Source: Candidatus Stahliibacteriota bacterium
Lineage (GTDB): Bacteria; Hydrothermota; Tepidihabitantia; B3-TA06
Assembly (NCBI GenBank): GCA_004375895.1
Contig: SOJW01000015.1
Location: 1-64,000 of the forward strand
Direction: 5' to 3'
DNA length: 64,000 bases
Shown here: positions 56,251 to 64,000 of the stretch, piece after piece
Layout of the letters: each line of letters opens with the position of its first letter
How positions within the stretch are numbered: position 1 is the stretch's first letter
Notes under the pieces: generated by a model
Seen by the model: only the letters and a program-made list of their open reading frames with translations
Databases searched by the model: none
What the model was told of the DNA's origin: nothing
Position numbers and translations under genes: made by a program

Positions 56251-57210
56251 CTAGACCCGCTCGCGCCAGAAGTCGAGGAGATCGGCAAGGGTCTGCTCGA
56301 ACGCAATCTCAGGCTTCCAGCCGGTTTTCGCGCAGAACCTGGTCGCGTCACCTATCAGGAACTCAACGTCCGATGGCCGCATGCGGGCCGGATCCTCTTC
56401 GATTTTGATATTCACATCGGCCTGGGCAATAAGCATATCCAGAAGCTCACGGATCTTTATACCTTTGCCTGAGCAGATATTGTAGACCTCGCCTGGTTCG
56501 CATCTCTCCAGCGCCATGGTATAGGCCCTTGCGATGTCCCTCACGTCGGAGAAATCCCTTACCGCATCCAGGTTGCCTACGCGGATTAAAGGCTCGGCTT
56601 GCCCCTTTTCGATCATGACGATCTGGCGGGCGAAGCCGGAGGTGACGAACACCTCGTCCCGGCGCGGGCCGGTGTGGTTGAATGCACGGGTCCTTATCAC
56701 GCGAAGCCCGTAGCTCTTGAAGTACTGGAAGGCCAGAAGGTCCTGGGCTACCTTGGATACCCCGTAAGGTGATAGGGGATGCAGGGGAGTCGTCTCGGCT
56801 ATAGGCACCTCGTCAGGATGAACAAGCCCGTACTCCTCCGAAGATCCTGCGATATGAATTAAAGGATCGCCTCTCGCTTTTCGGCAGGCCTCGAAGAGAT
56901 TGACTTCACCTATGACGTTTGTAGAAAGCGTCTCTGCCGGTGCCTTCCATGACATGGGCACATAGCTTTGTGCCGCGAGGTGGAACACCCAATCAGGGTT
57001 GATCTTCTCAATCAGCGACCTCATGGACGCCGCGTCTCGTATGTCGCCCTCGATCAGATTGATCTTGTCCTTGAATCCTTCAACATTCTCCATACGCGAG
57101 CGCCAGCGATACAGCCCGTAGATCTCGAATCCACCCCGATCCAGAAGATGATCTGCCAGGTGGCTTCCCGCAAAGCCGGTGATGCCCGTGATAAGAACCC
57201 GTTTAGCCAT
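56251..57210 (-). CDS. GDP-mannose 4,6-dehydratase-like protein
   Basis: ITGITGFAGSHLADHLL, YGVSKVAQDLLAFQYF, TRAFNHTGPRR. Confidence 0.88.
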   Translation of the reverse strand: MAKRVLITGITGFAGSHLADHLLDRGGFEIYGLYRWRSRMENVEGFKDKINLIEGDIRDAASMRSLIEKINPDWVFHLAAQSYVPMSWKAPAETLSTNVIGEVNLFEACRKARGDPLIHIAGSSEEYGLVHPDEVPIAETTPLHPLSPYGVSKVAQDLLAFQYFKSYGLRVIRTRAFNHTGPRRDEVFVTSGFARQIVMIEKGQAEPLIRVGNLDAVRDFSDVRDIARAYTMALERCEPGEVYNICSGKGIKIRELLDMLIAQADVNIKIEEDPARMRPSDVEFLIGDATRFCAKTGWKPEIAFEQTLADLLDFWRERV

Positions 57211-57911
57211 CAGTTGATCTCGTAGGTGATGTATACCGTATGAGTTAGCTTGATCTCGCCGGGTTCAAGGGTAACGCCTTCGCCCGCACCTGCGCCGTTT
57301 CGCATCACGGCGGTCTGAGAGTAGAGTATACGGCGGCCCGGTTCGGACTCGGAGATCGAGATAGGTTTACCGAGTTTGACGTCTGTAAGGGATGCGATCT
57401 GGGAGGCCTTGGCCCTTGCCGCTTTTATGGCATCCACACGAGCTTCGGATGCGTACCTCTTGGGGTTCTCAACTGTGAAGGTTATTTCAAGCACCTGGTT
57501 GGCACCGGCGTTGACCGCTGCATCCAGAACATCCGGGACCTTTGCGAGCTCGCGCACCTTTACATAGAGGGTATGCGAGACCAGGTAACCGTCGAAGATC
57601 CTTTTATTGGTAGCCCGTTCGTAGTGATACTCAGGGGAGATGGTGAAATTGGTAGTTTGCATATCCTTGGCGGCGATTCCCTTTGCCTTTATGGCGGCAT
57701 TCACCTTGTTCATCAGCTCGTTGTTCTGGCGATATGCGTCAGCAGCGCTTTTGTGGCTGGTTTCTACGGAAAAGCTCATGTAGCAAATATCCGGGGCTAC
57801 CGAGATCTCTGCGGTTCCGGTAACGGTAAGTGTGCGGCGTTCTTCCTCGGCCGCCCTCACCGATGCAACCGCAAGAAGCGCTGCCGCGGCTGCAAGCAAT
57901 GTCTTTCTCAT
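57210..57911 (-). CDS. SIMPL domain (DUF541) secreted protein
   Basis: Signal peptide MRKTLLAAAAALLAVASVRA; LTVTGTAEISVAPDICYMSFSVET. Confidence 0.88.
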   Translation of the reverse strand: MRKTLLAAAAALLAVASVRAAEEERRTLTVTGTAEISVAPDICYMSFSVETSHKSAADAYRQNNELMNKVNAAIKAKGIAAKDMQTTNFTISPEYHYERATNKRIFDGYLVSHTLYVKVRELAKVPDVLDAAVNAGANQVLEITFTVENPKRYASEARVDAIKAARAKASQIASLTDVKLGKPISISESEPGRRILYSQTAVMRNGAGAGEGVTLEPGEIKLTHTVYITYEIN

Positions 57912-57949
57912 CTTATCCTCCTTGCTGGATTCCCACGATTGGGGAAGGG

Positions 57950-58138
57950 TCAGGCACGCTCGACCTTGCCGGCCTTCAGACACTTGGTGCAGACAAGTAT
58001 CCGTCGCACCTTACCGCCCTGGCGCACCCTGACACTCTGAAGGTTTACCTTAAAGCGGCGGTTGGAGACCTTGTGGGAGTGGGAGATTTTGTGCCCTTTC
58101 TGCGCTCCTTTGCCGCAAATCTCGCAAATTCTAGCCAT
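57950..58138 (-). CDS. rpmB: 50S ribosomal protein bL28
   Basis: MARICEICGKGAQKGHKISHSHKVSNRRFKVNLQSVRV...RILVCTKCLKAGKV. Confidence 0.96.
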   Translation of the reverse strand: MARICEICGKGAQKGHKISHSHKVSNRRFKVNLQSVRVRQGGKVRRILVCTKCLKAGKVERA

Positions 58139-58220
58139 TAATCCTCCTTGAAGCCTGCTAAACCAAATTGAGCTTTAAGTCTACGTGAACAGGTAACAAA
58201 GTCAAGCTGTTGTATAGCTT

Positions 58221-58320
58221 GTCATTGCGAACGCAGGGAGCGATCTCATGGGTCTGCCGTTTGTATGAGATCGTCACCCTTCCCCGCCTCCAAAGGAGAC
58301 GGACAGACGGTCGCGATGAC
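58221..58320. repeat. MITE-like 100-bp element with GTCATYGCGA inverted ends
   Basis: GTCATTGCGAACGCAGGGAGCGATCTCATG...ATGAGATCGTCACCC...GGTCGCGATGAC. Confidence 0.6.
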
Positions 58321-58537
58321 AGGAATACAGGGGTGGACATTTCCCCTCCTTTTGAGAGAGCGTGCCCCGGTGGGTATCAGGTTCGCTGCGGGTCTGAAGA
58401 CCCGCGCTACATGTTCTCTCGACCTTTCGCGTTTTGGTAGACTTCGTCATCATACGAAATATGATTGGGTTATGGGAGTGATAAAGGTAGGGGGCGGGTG
58501 TGTTACGGGCCCGCCCCCATTGTGGGTGGATTCTAGT

Positions 58538-58930
58538 TTAGGGGAGTACTCGCTGTCCTTGCCATTTGCCGGAAAGGTCTGCTTCGAAGAGTTTCCACTC
58601 TCCTTCGGCGTAGCCGGGCTTGATGTTTTGGTCGAAGTAGCCGTCCCATTTGCCGATCTCTTTGCCGTACTCGTTGAAGATCAAGCCTTTCACGATCTTG
58701 TAGACTCCATGGCCGGCGTATTCAAGTTCAGCGTACAGTTCGCCTTCGTGGTGCCCGTCGGCCCAGACGCCCTTAAAAACAGGCGGCAGGACTTCTTTGT
58801 CGTACAGGGTTCCTTTCCATTCGCCTTCTGCGTCGCCCCAGAACTTGCCGTACCACTCGGTTGCGGCAAAAAGTCCGGTGGCGCTCACCAGTAGCATGAT
58901 TCCTACGACCAGAAGTAATGCTTTCTTCAT
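58538..58930 (-). CDS. Small secreted W/Y/G-rich protein, array member 4
   Basis: Signal peptide; WYGKFWGDAEGEWKGTLYD...GKWDGYF...AEGEW...GKWQG. Confidence 0.75.
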   Translation of the reverse strand: MKKALLLVVGIMLLVSATGLFAATEWYGKFWGDAEGEWKGTLYDKEVLPPVFKGVWADGHHEGELYAELEYAGHGVYKIVKGLIFNEYGKEIGKWDGYFDQNIKPGYAEGEWKLFEADLSGKWQGQRVLP

Positions 58931-58956
58931 GTCTTCTCCTTGCGATTATTCGTTGT

Positions 58957-59343
58957 TTAAGGCCTCCAGGCGCTCCAGGTTCCCTGCCATCCGTTGTTCC
59001 TATACCAGTTGCCTGATGCAATGCCGTCTATCCAGGGGGCTGGGAAGGTGCCGCACCAGATTCCGATGTAGGTTTCTTCTTCGTCGTACATCTCGCCGTC
59101 TGTCACTACGTAGTAGTCGCCTACCAACTCTGCCTCTCCGTACCAGGTGCCGTAGTTGTGCAGGTAGTCGGCGTAGCTTGCCCAGGTGCCTACGTAGATT
59201 GCGGGATCTACGGTTTCGTTAAGGGTGCCTTTGATGACGCCCTGATCGTCGCCGTCATAGGTGCCTACCCAGTCGGAAGCGAGGAGTGGGGCGGCGGCGA
59301 ACAGAAGCGCTATGGCGATGGTTGGAAGCAGTGCTTTCTTCAT
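58957..59343 (-). CDS. Small secreted W/Y/G-rich protein, array member 3
   Basis: Signal peptide; DWVGTYDGDDQGVIKGTLNE...GTWYGEAELVGDYYVV...GIWCGTF...ASGNWYRNNGWQGTWSAW. Confidence 0.75.
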   Translation of the reverse strand: MKKALLPTIAIALLFAAAPLLASDWVGTYDGDDQGVIKGTLNETVDPAIYVGTWASYADYLHNYGTWYGEAELVGDYYVVTDGEMYDEEETYIGIWCGTFPAPWIDGIASGNWYRNNGWQGTWSAWRP

Positions 59344-59391
59344 GTCTTCTCCTTGAATGATTGCAATGTCACAACGAGTTTATCTTTGCAG

Positions 59392-59778
59392 CTAGTAGCT
59401 CCAACCGCTCCAGGTGCCGCTCGCTGTGCTGTCCCAGCTCCATCTGCCTGAAGCTTCTGTGTCGTCGTATGCGGGGAATCTGCCTGACCAGCGTCCCATA
59501 GGTTCGCCATCCTCGTCGTAGACGATGCCTGCATCGATCACGTAGTAGCGGCCTACAAGTTCAGCTTCTCCGTACCAGGTGCCTTCATCCGGCGGATCCT
59601 GGTCAGTGGTTACCCATACGCCTTCGTAGTATGCAGGTTCCTGGCCGTCGTAGATTGTGCCTTTCCAGACACCTGTTCTGTCTCCAGTGAACGTGCCTAC
59701 CCAGTTGGAGTTGGCCATTAGAGCGGTGGCCGCAAACATCAATACTACGGCCACGATCAAGGTTCCTTTGTTTTTCAT
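59392..59778 (-). CDS. Small secreted W/Y/G-rich protein, array member 2
   Basis: Signal peptide; NWVGTFTGDRTGVWKGTIYD...GTWYGEAELVGRYYVI...GRWSGRF...ASGRWSWDSTASGTWSGW. Confidence 0.75.
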   Translation of the reverse strand: MKNKGTLIVAVVLMFAATALMANSNWVGTFTGDRTGVWKGTIYDGQEPAYYEGVWVTTDQDPPDEGTWYGEAELVGRYYVIDAGIVYDEDGEPMGRWSGRFPAYDDTEASGRWSWDSTASGTWSGWSY

Positions 59779-59809
59779 CTTTCCTCCTTGCGATTATTGT
59801 TTTGTTTTT

Positions 59810-60205
59810 CTATTCTTTCCACGCGATCCAGGTTCCTTGCCATCCGTTGTCTCTCCACCAGTCGCCTGAAGCAATGCCGTCTATGTGGCAGGGAGGGAAC
59901 GTGCCACTCCAGTGTCCGATATAGGTTCCTTCGTCGTCGTAGATCTCACCTTCTCGCACTACGAACCAGCCGTTTACTATCTCCTCTGCTCTTCCGTACC
60001 AAGTGCCGTAGTTGTGAGGGTAGTCAAGGTAGCTTTCCCAGGTGCCTTCGTAGATTGCGGGATCGGTGCTTTCGTTCAGAGTGCCTTCGATGACGCCCTG
60101 ATCGTCGCCGTCATAGGTGCCTACCCAGTCCGAAGCCGTCAATGCACTGGCTCCTAACAGTAGCACCAGACCGAGGATTAGTGAGAGTGTGCCCTTTTTG
60201 CTCAT
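59810..60205 (-). CDS. Small secreted W/Y/G-rich protein, array member 1
   Basis: Signal peptide; DWVGTYDGDDQGVIEGTLNE...GTWYGRAEEIVNGWFVV...GHWSGTF...ASGDWWRDNGWQGTWIAW. Confidence 0.75.
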   Translation of the reverse strand: MSKKGTLSLILGLVLLLGASALTASDWVGTYDGDDQGVIEGTLNESTDPAIYEGTWESYLDYPHNYGTWYGRAEEIVNGWFVVREGEIYDDEGTYIGHWSGTFPPCHIDGIASGDWWRDNGWQGTWIAWKE

Positions 60206-60242
60206 TTTTGCCTCCTTATAGTTTAAGGGTTCTCACGAACGA

Positions 60243-60270
60243 ATTATAAGGAATAAACTTTGTTTGTCAA
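60243..60270 (-). promoter_or_regulatory. Consensus promoter TTGACA-N16-TATAAT driving the four-gene small secreted protein array
   Basis: Minus strand TTGACAaacaaagtttattcctTATAAT, about 40 nt upstream of ATG 60205. Confidence 0.8.
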
Positions 60271-60483
60271 TACCTCAAAAGATACTAATAGATTTAATAC
60301 TATCGAGGAACCTGTTCCGCCCGTAATATCGTTGCTGTGTTACACTCGTCACGGTTGAATGGACTTCGTCACGGATTATGGTGATGATTAGGGTATGGGG
60401 ATTATCAAGTGACCACATAAGTTTGACATACCTGACCTTGTGCCTATACTCCTTTTGAAAAAAGAAAGATAAGGAGACTTACG

Positions 60484-61986
60484 ATGAAGGTAGAAGTTAA
60501 AGAAGGCGATGTAACCAATTTTGCCGCGCCGTTACTCGTGGTTAATCTTTTCGAGGGAGTGAAGCATCCGGGCGGCGCCACAGGTGCTGTGGATAAAGCA
60601 CTGGGCGGAACCATCAGTAAGGCACTTGCCGCAGGAGAGATGGAGGGTAAGCTCGGCGAAACGCTTCTCTTCCATACGGACGGCAAGATCCCTGCCGAGC
60701 GAGTGTTGGTGCTCGGTCTTGGTGAGGCTGAAAAGTTTGGCCCTGAGGAGGCGCGCAGGGCTGCAGCTTCGGCCATCTGGGCTGCAGAAAAGCTCTCCAT
60801 AAAGGAGATGGCAACCATTGTGCACGGTGCAGGCATCGGAGGAATCCAACCTCAATCGGCCGCCGAGGCCACTGCACTCGGTTCCCTGCTTGCCGCCTAC
60901 CGGTTCGACAAGTACAAAGAGGAGAAGGAACAGCAAAAGCCTCGTGTTGAGAATCTTGCCATCCTTGAGCGTGATTCCGCCAAGATCGCTTCCTTTAAGA
61001 AAGGGGTTAAGCGAGCCGAAGTTATTGCCTGGGCGCAGAACCTTGCACGCGACCTTGTGAATGAGCCGAGCAACGTGATGACGCCTGTTGAGTTTTCTAA
61101 ACGTGTCCAAGAGGCCGGGAGCAAAGCCGGAGCTGAAGTTACTGTCCACGATGAGGCCTGGATTCAAGAAAAGGGCATGAGCCTTCTCTGGGGTGTTGCC
61201 AAGGGCAGCGCTAACCCGCCGCGTTTGGTGGTTATCCGTTACAAGGGGGCGGGTGATAAGGCCCCATGGATAGGCATCGTAGGCAAGGGCGTTATGTTCG
61301 ATTCAGGCGGCATCTCGCTCAAGAAACCCCAGGGTATGGAGGGTATGAAGGGCGATATGGGCGGCGGTGCTGCGGTTGCCGGAGCCTTGCTTGCCGCTGC
61401 TAAGCTGGGGATCAAGCGCAACCTCTTAGGCATCATCCCTGCGGTCTTCAACTCACCTGGTGGAGGAGCTCAGAATCCTGGCGACATCGTTTGCGGCCTT
61501 GACGGCCCCGCTGTCGAGATAATCTCCACCGATGCCGAGGGACGGTTGATACTTGCCGACGGTCTTTCCTACGCGCGCGAGTTGGGTGCAGCCTATCTGG
61601 TTGATATAGCTACACTTACCGGGGCATCGGTCGTTGCTCTGGGTACAAAGGTGGCAGGTATCTTTGCCACGGACGAGAAGTTAGAGAAACTTCTTATGGA
61701 TAACGTTGGCCAGACCGGTGAGCGGCTCTGGCCGATGCCTATGTTTGATGAGTACAATAAACAGTTAGAGAGTACGGCTGCCGGTATCAAGAACACGGGC
61801 GGCAGGGCTGCAGGGGCGATCACCGCGGCAAAGTTTCTTGAGCATTTTACAGACAAAAAGCCCTGGGCGCACATAGACATCGCGGCCAAGGAGATGACCG
61901 ATAAGCCCTACTCCTGCTACCGCAAGGGAGCCACCGGCTTCGGCGTGCGCACCCTGCTTCGGTTCGTCGAACGCTGGGAGGGGTGA
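60484..61986 (+). CDS. pepA: Leucyl aminopeptidase (M17)
   Basis: VGKGVMFDSGGISLKKPQGMEGMKGDMGGGAAV, NTDAEGRL-type STDAEGRLILADGLSYA. Confidence 0.95.
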   Translation: MKVEVKEGDVTNFAAPLLVVNLFEGVKHPGGATGAVDKALGGTISKALAAGEMEGKLGETLLFHTDGKIPAERVLVLGLGEAEKFGPEEARRAAASAIWAAEKLSIKEMATIVHGAGIGGIQPQSAAEATALGSLLAAYRFDKYKEEKEQQKPRVENLAILERDSAKIASFKKGVKRAEVIAWAQNLARDLVNEPSNVMTPVEFSKRVQEAGSKAGAEVTVHDEAWIQEKGMSLLWGVAKGSANPPRLVVIRYKGAGDKAPWIGIVGKGVMFDSGGISLKKPQGMEGMKGDMGGGAAVAGALLAAAKLGIKRNLLGIIPAVFNSPGGGAQNPGDIVCGLDGPAVEIISTDAEGRLILADGLSYARELGAAYLVDIATLTGASVVALGTKVAGIFATDEKLEKLLMDNVGQTGERLWPMPMFDEYNKQLESTAAGIKNTGGRAAGAITAAKFLEHFTDKKPWAHIDIAAKEMTDKPYSCYRKGATGFGVRTLLRFVERWEG

Positions 61987-63059
61987 GTTTCAATCCCGTG
62001 ACTAATAAGAAGGTCCTGATAGGTATGAGCGGCGGCGTGGACTCAAGCGTTGCCGCCTTCCTGCTCAAGGAGCAAGGCTACGAGGTCCACGGTTTCACCC
62101 TTCGTATGTGGAACGAGGAGGGCGAGGAGGGCGAGGAGGGCGAGGAGGGTGAGGAGGGCAGGTGCTGCTCGCGCGATGCTATCGAAGCTGCGATCGCCGT
62201 TTCCCGGAAGATAGGTATCCTTCACACCATCATCGATATCCGCAAACAGTTCGAGGCCGAGGTAGTCAACTACTTCCTTGATGAATATCGCAGCGGCCGT
62301 ACCCCTAACCCTTGTGCGATCTGCAACGAGCGTATTCGCTTCGGGGCTTTCTGGGATGCAGCAAGGAGCTTTGGAGCAGATTATCTCTCCACCGGTCACT
62401 ACTCCGGAATAGTCGAAGATTCAGGTGAGCTGTTCTTTGCTCGTGCAAAGGACGAGCGCAAGTCGCAAGAATACTTCCTTGCACTGATCCCTAAGGAACG
62501 TTTAGGTCATCTGATCTTTCCGCTTGCCGAGTTGACCAAGGACCGGGTGCGCGCTATCGCCTCGAATAACAATCTACCAATAATTGATCGCGAGAGCCAG
62601 GACATCTGCTTTATACCTGACGGGGATACGGCTTCGTTTCTTCACAGGCATTTTGGTTCCAAGCCTGGGGAGATCGTTGATCTTGAAGGTAACGTTCTAG
62701 GAACCCATAAGGGCATCTGGTTCCATACCATAGGTCAGCGCAAGGGTTTGGGGATAGCGAAAGGAGAACCTTTATACGTGGTCTCGCTTGATCGTGAGAA
62801 TAACCGTGTGATAGTAGGCCCGCGCTCCGCACTTACCGGTGATCGCTTCAGATTAACCCAAGTCAACCGCTTCACTGATCGCGACTTATCTGCCCTTCCC
62901 TTAACCTGCAAGATACGCTACGCCACCCCGCAAATTAGCTGCCATCTTGAAGATGAAAAGGTTGTTCTGGATCATCCGGTTGACGCAATCACGCCCGGTC
63001 AGTTAGGGGTTATCTACTGGGAGAATAAGGTGGTTATGGCCGGGATCATCGAGGGTTAA
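61983..63059 (+). CDS. mnmA: tRNA-specific 2-thiouridylase MnmA
   Basis: GMSGGVDSSVAAFLLKEQGYEVHGFTLRMW, PNPCAICNERIRFG, LSTGHYSGI, SQDICFIPDGD. Confidence 0.95.
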   Translation: MSFNPVTNKKVLIGMSGGVDSSVAAFLLKEQGYEVHGFTLRMWNEEGEEGEEGEEGEEGRCCSRDAIEAAIAVSRKIGILHTIIDIRKQFEAEVVNYFLDEYRSGRTPNPCAICNERIRFGAFWDAARSFGADYLSTGHYSGIVEDSGELFFARAKDERKSQEYFLALIPKERLGHLIFPLAELTKDRVRAIASNNNLPIIDRESQDICFIPDGDTASFLHRHFGSKPGEIVDLEGNVLGTHKGIWFHTIGQRKGLGIAKGEPLYVVSLDRENNRVIVGPRSALTGDRFRLTQVNRFTDRDLSALPLTCKIRYATPQISCHLEDEKVVLDHPVDAITPGQLGVIYWENKVVMAGIIEG

Positions 63060-63139
63060 GGGAACTTCTTCCCGCACCTTAGCTTGAAGGAAGCTGAGGG
63101 GGTGCTTGACTAAAGCTGAAATTCAATTATGCTTAAGAC

Positions 63140-64000
63140 ATGAGACTTCCTATGCGTCTGCTCGAGAGGGTTACCGGTCGAGATCTTTCGGCAGATTCGG
63201 TTGCGGGACATCTTGAGCGTGTGGGTTTTCCTGTTGAGGAGATCATAGAACTCCTGCCTTATGATCCACAGGTTCGCACCGCAAAGGTTACAGGTGTCCT
63301 CAAGCATACCGATAATGGAGTACTTCTTACAGTAGAAACAGACGAAGAGCGCTACTACGCCTATTCCCACGTTGAGGTGGCACTAGAAGGCGTTGTAGCG
63401 ATTGGGTTTATAAAAAGCCCCCTCGCTGAAAAGATACTTGCCGATCGCGAAGATGCCGCGGCCGCGGTGCTGGTGGAGAAGGACCTGGGACTGGAAGAAG
63501 ATAGGCCTGTAGTTCTTCCCCCGGATACTCCGCTGGGCGTGATGCTCTCGGATGTTATTGAAAGCACGGTACTTGACGTGGAGGTTACCCCTAACCGCGG
63601 CGATTTATACTCTGTATACGGACTGGTGCGTGAGTTGTCGGTGTTGTGGGGAGAGCGGTTCGTTACTCCTCCGGCACCGCGAGTGGAGATAGGCTCAGAT
63701 GTACATCCATTTAGGCTCGAGATAGAGGCCGAAGATGCCGTTGATCAGTACTACGGTTTTGCGATAGATGGCGTGGGCGTGGCCGAATCTCCCTTCTGGC
63801 TCCGCTGGATGCTTCATGCGTTTGGGGTGCGGCCGGTGAACAACGTGGTGGACTGTACTAGCTACGTTATGTTCCTCACCGGTCAGCCGTTGCACGCCTT
63901 TGACGCGGCAAGGATCCGAAAGTCGGTGGTTAAGGTGCGTCGTGCAAAGGACAAGGAGCGCTTCACTGCCATCGATCACAAGTGCTATGCGCTTTCATCC
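63140..64000 (+). CDS. pheT: Phenylalanine-tRNA ligase beta subunit, N-terminal part (runs off the right edge)
   Basis: Reads MRLPMRLLERVTGRDLSADSVAGHLERVGFPVEEI...LDVEVTPNRGDLYSVYGLVRELS...PVNNVVDCTSYVMFLTGQPLHAFDAARI. Open to the end; not in ORF track. Confidence 0.93.
   Translation, partial: MRLPMRLLERVTGRDLSADSVAGHLERVGFPVEEIIELLPYDPQVRTAKVTGVLKHTDNGVLLTVETDEERYYAYSHVEVALEGVVAIGFIKSPLAEKILADREDAAAAVLVEKDLGLEEDRPVVLPPDTPLGVMLSDVIESTVLDVEVTPNRGDLYSVYGLVRELSVLWGERFVTPPAPRVEIGSDVHPFRLEIEAEDAVDQYYGFAIDGVGVAESPFWLRWMLHAFGVRPVNNVVDCTSYVMFLTGQPLHAFDAARIRKSVVKVRRAKDKERFTAIDHKCYALSS

Noticed and set aside
1-64000. CRISPR arrays, tRNA and rRNA genes
   Set aside because: By eye I saw no regularly spaced direct repeats of CRISPR type, no TPsiC/acceptor-arm pattern and no rRNA signatures. 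A tRNAscan/CRISPR finder run would be needed to exclude weak cases.

Overview
The window looks like a chromosomal segment of an uncultivated bacterium. The gene style (T9SS-like sorting tails, a GWxTD protein, many beta-rich secreted proteins) suggests an FCB or WOR-3-like lineage, but that is inference only. About 50 protein-coding genes are supportable. Housekeeping genes include ftsK, cca, nnr, rocA-type P5C dehydrogenase, ispF, PhoU/Na-Pi transport, thpR, cinA, pgpA, secDF, pdxJ, tldD/pmbA, lplA, rpmB, pepA, mnmA and partial pheT. There is also an RsbS/RsbT/RsbX-type partner-switching operon. I saw no rRNA, tRNA or CRISPR array. The most interesting signal is an apparently undescribed two-gene cassette: an M15-like metallopeptidase without a signal peptide, followed by a secreted ~290-aa protein. 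It occurs in two distant, inverted loci (5.1-8.5 kb and 46.4-49.9 kb). One locus holds a decayed second peptidase next to a retained second secreted paralog. Both loci keep remnants of each other's flanking genes (DUF3467-type leader, lplA 3' end), which shows segmental duplication. This resembles effector/orphan-immunity architecture. Other notable signals: (i) a tandem XRE + GIY-YIG-like module whose two copies have near-identical nuclease genes but diverged regulators and different palindromic operators in the core promoter; (ii) several dispersed hairpin families whose stems covary; (iii) an IVP (four-helix bundle) gene bracketed by inverted GCTGTSAGC arrays; (iv) a four-gene tandem array of small secreted W/Y/G-rich proteins; (v) several consensus promoters placed so that transcripts would be leaderless.
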